A stretch of 12,687 bases of DNA. Origin: an uncultured Ruminococcus sp. (GTDB taxonomy: Bacteria > Bacillota > Clostridia > Oscillospirales > Ruminococcaceae). Shown piece by piece: positions 12,674-12,687 of the stretch (positions are counted from its first letter, which is position 1; each line of letters starts with the position of its first letter). The notes under the pieces were generated by a model. The model did not search any database, was not told the DNA's origin, and was given only the letters and a program-made list of their open reading frames with translations. The stretch is from NCBI GenBank assembly GCA_947176685.1, contig CAMWRL010000041.1, positions 1-12,687 of the forward strand. The letters run 5' to 3'. The translations under genes and the position numbers were made by a program.

Positions 12674-12687
12674 AGGAGGGAAAATGG
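12674..12687 (+). other. Ribosome binding site and start codon of a gene cut by the window end
   Basis: AGGAGGG (12674-12680) is followed after AAA by ATG (12684-12686) and the first base of the next codon. The spacing is slightly short but workable. Nothing can be said about the product. A 6-bp inverted repeat (CCTGCA 12653-12658 with TGCAGG 12671-12676) overlaps the site and could fold over it. Confidence 0.45.

Overview
The window looks like the chromosome of a low-to-moderate GC, anaerobic Firmicute of the Ruminococcus/Oscillospiraceae type. The evidence is a recognisable Spo0A, a one-chain (alpha2-type) glycyl-tRNA synthetase with a zinc-ribbon insert, consistent AGGAGG ribosome binding sites, sigma-A promoters often with an extended TGn -10, and secreted plus cytoplasmic plant-glycan hydrolases. 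The genus is an inference from gene style, not from a database match. No mobile element, CRISPR array, rRNA or tRNA was seen.

Layout from left to right. (1) Minus strand: glycyl-tRNA synthetase (126-1532) with its own terminator and a near-consensus promoter. (2) Minus strand: a two-gene unit read from about 3985 leftward, a 12-14 helix MOP-family flippase (2523-3950) followed 15 bp later by a DeoD-type purine nucleoside phosphorylase (1800-2507). (3) A 301-bp divergent control region (3951-4251) holding two opposed promoters, a 10-bp-phased TSTGAC repeat and a 12-bp palindrome over one -35. (4) Plus strand: an apparent carbohydrate operon with a cytoplasmic GH95 alpha-L-fucosidase-type enzyme (4252-6573), a lipoprotein with CBM35-like and GH26 mannanase-type domains and a strange Tyr/Asp/Asn tail (6594-8405), and a translationally coupled HAD-fold protein whose catalytic Asp is gone (8417-9667). 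(5) Plus strand: Spo0A (9804-10559) and a flavin-reductase-like protein (10612-11121). (6) A bidirectional terminator shared with the converging CDP-alcohol phosphatidyltransferase/PssA gene (11152-11793, minus). (7) A 323-bp divergent region with an orphan plus-strand terminator. (8) Plus strand: a CarD-family transcription factor (12117-12611) with a terminator, then the ribosome binding site and start codon of a further gene cut by the window end.

How it may work together: the GH26 lipoprotein would cut beta-mannan at the cell surface, and GH95 would remove alpha-L-linked fucose (or galactose) from imported oligosaccharides inside the cell. No transporter lies between them, so import must be encoded elsewhere. 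The pseudo-HAD protein is tied to the hydrolases by coupling and shared direction, but its role is unknown. The rest of the window is largely housekeeping or global regulation (translation, purine salvage, phospholipid synthesis, Spo0A, CarD). I did not find a convincing new defence or mobile system. The most unusual items are the inactive HAD-fold protein in the glycosidase operon, the Tyr-rich tail, the active-site substitutions in both hydrolases, and the phased repeat in the divergent promoter region.
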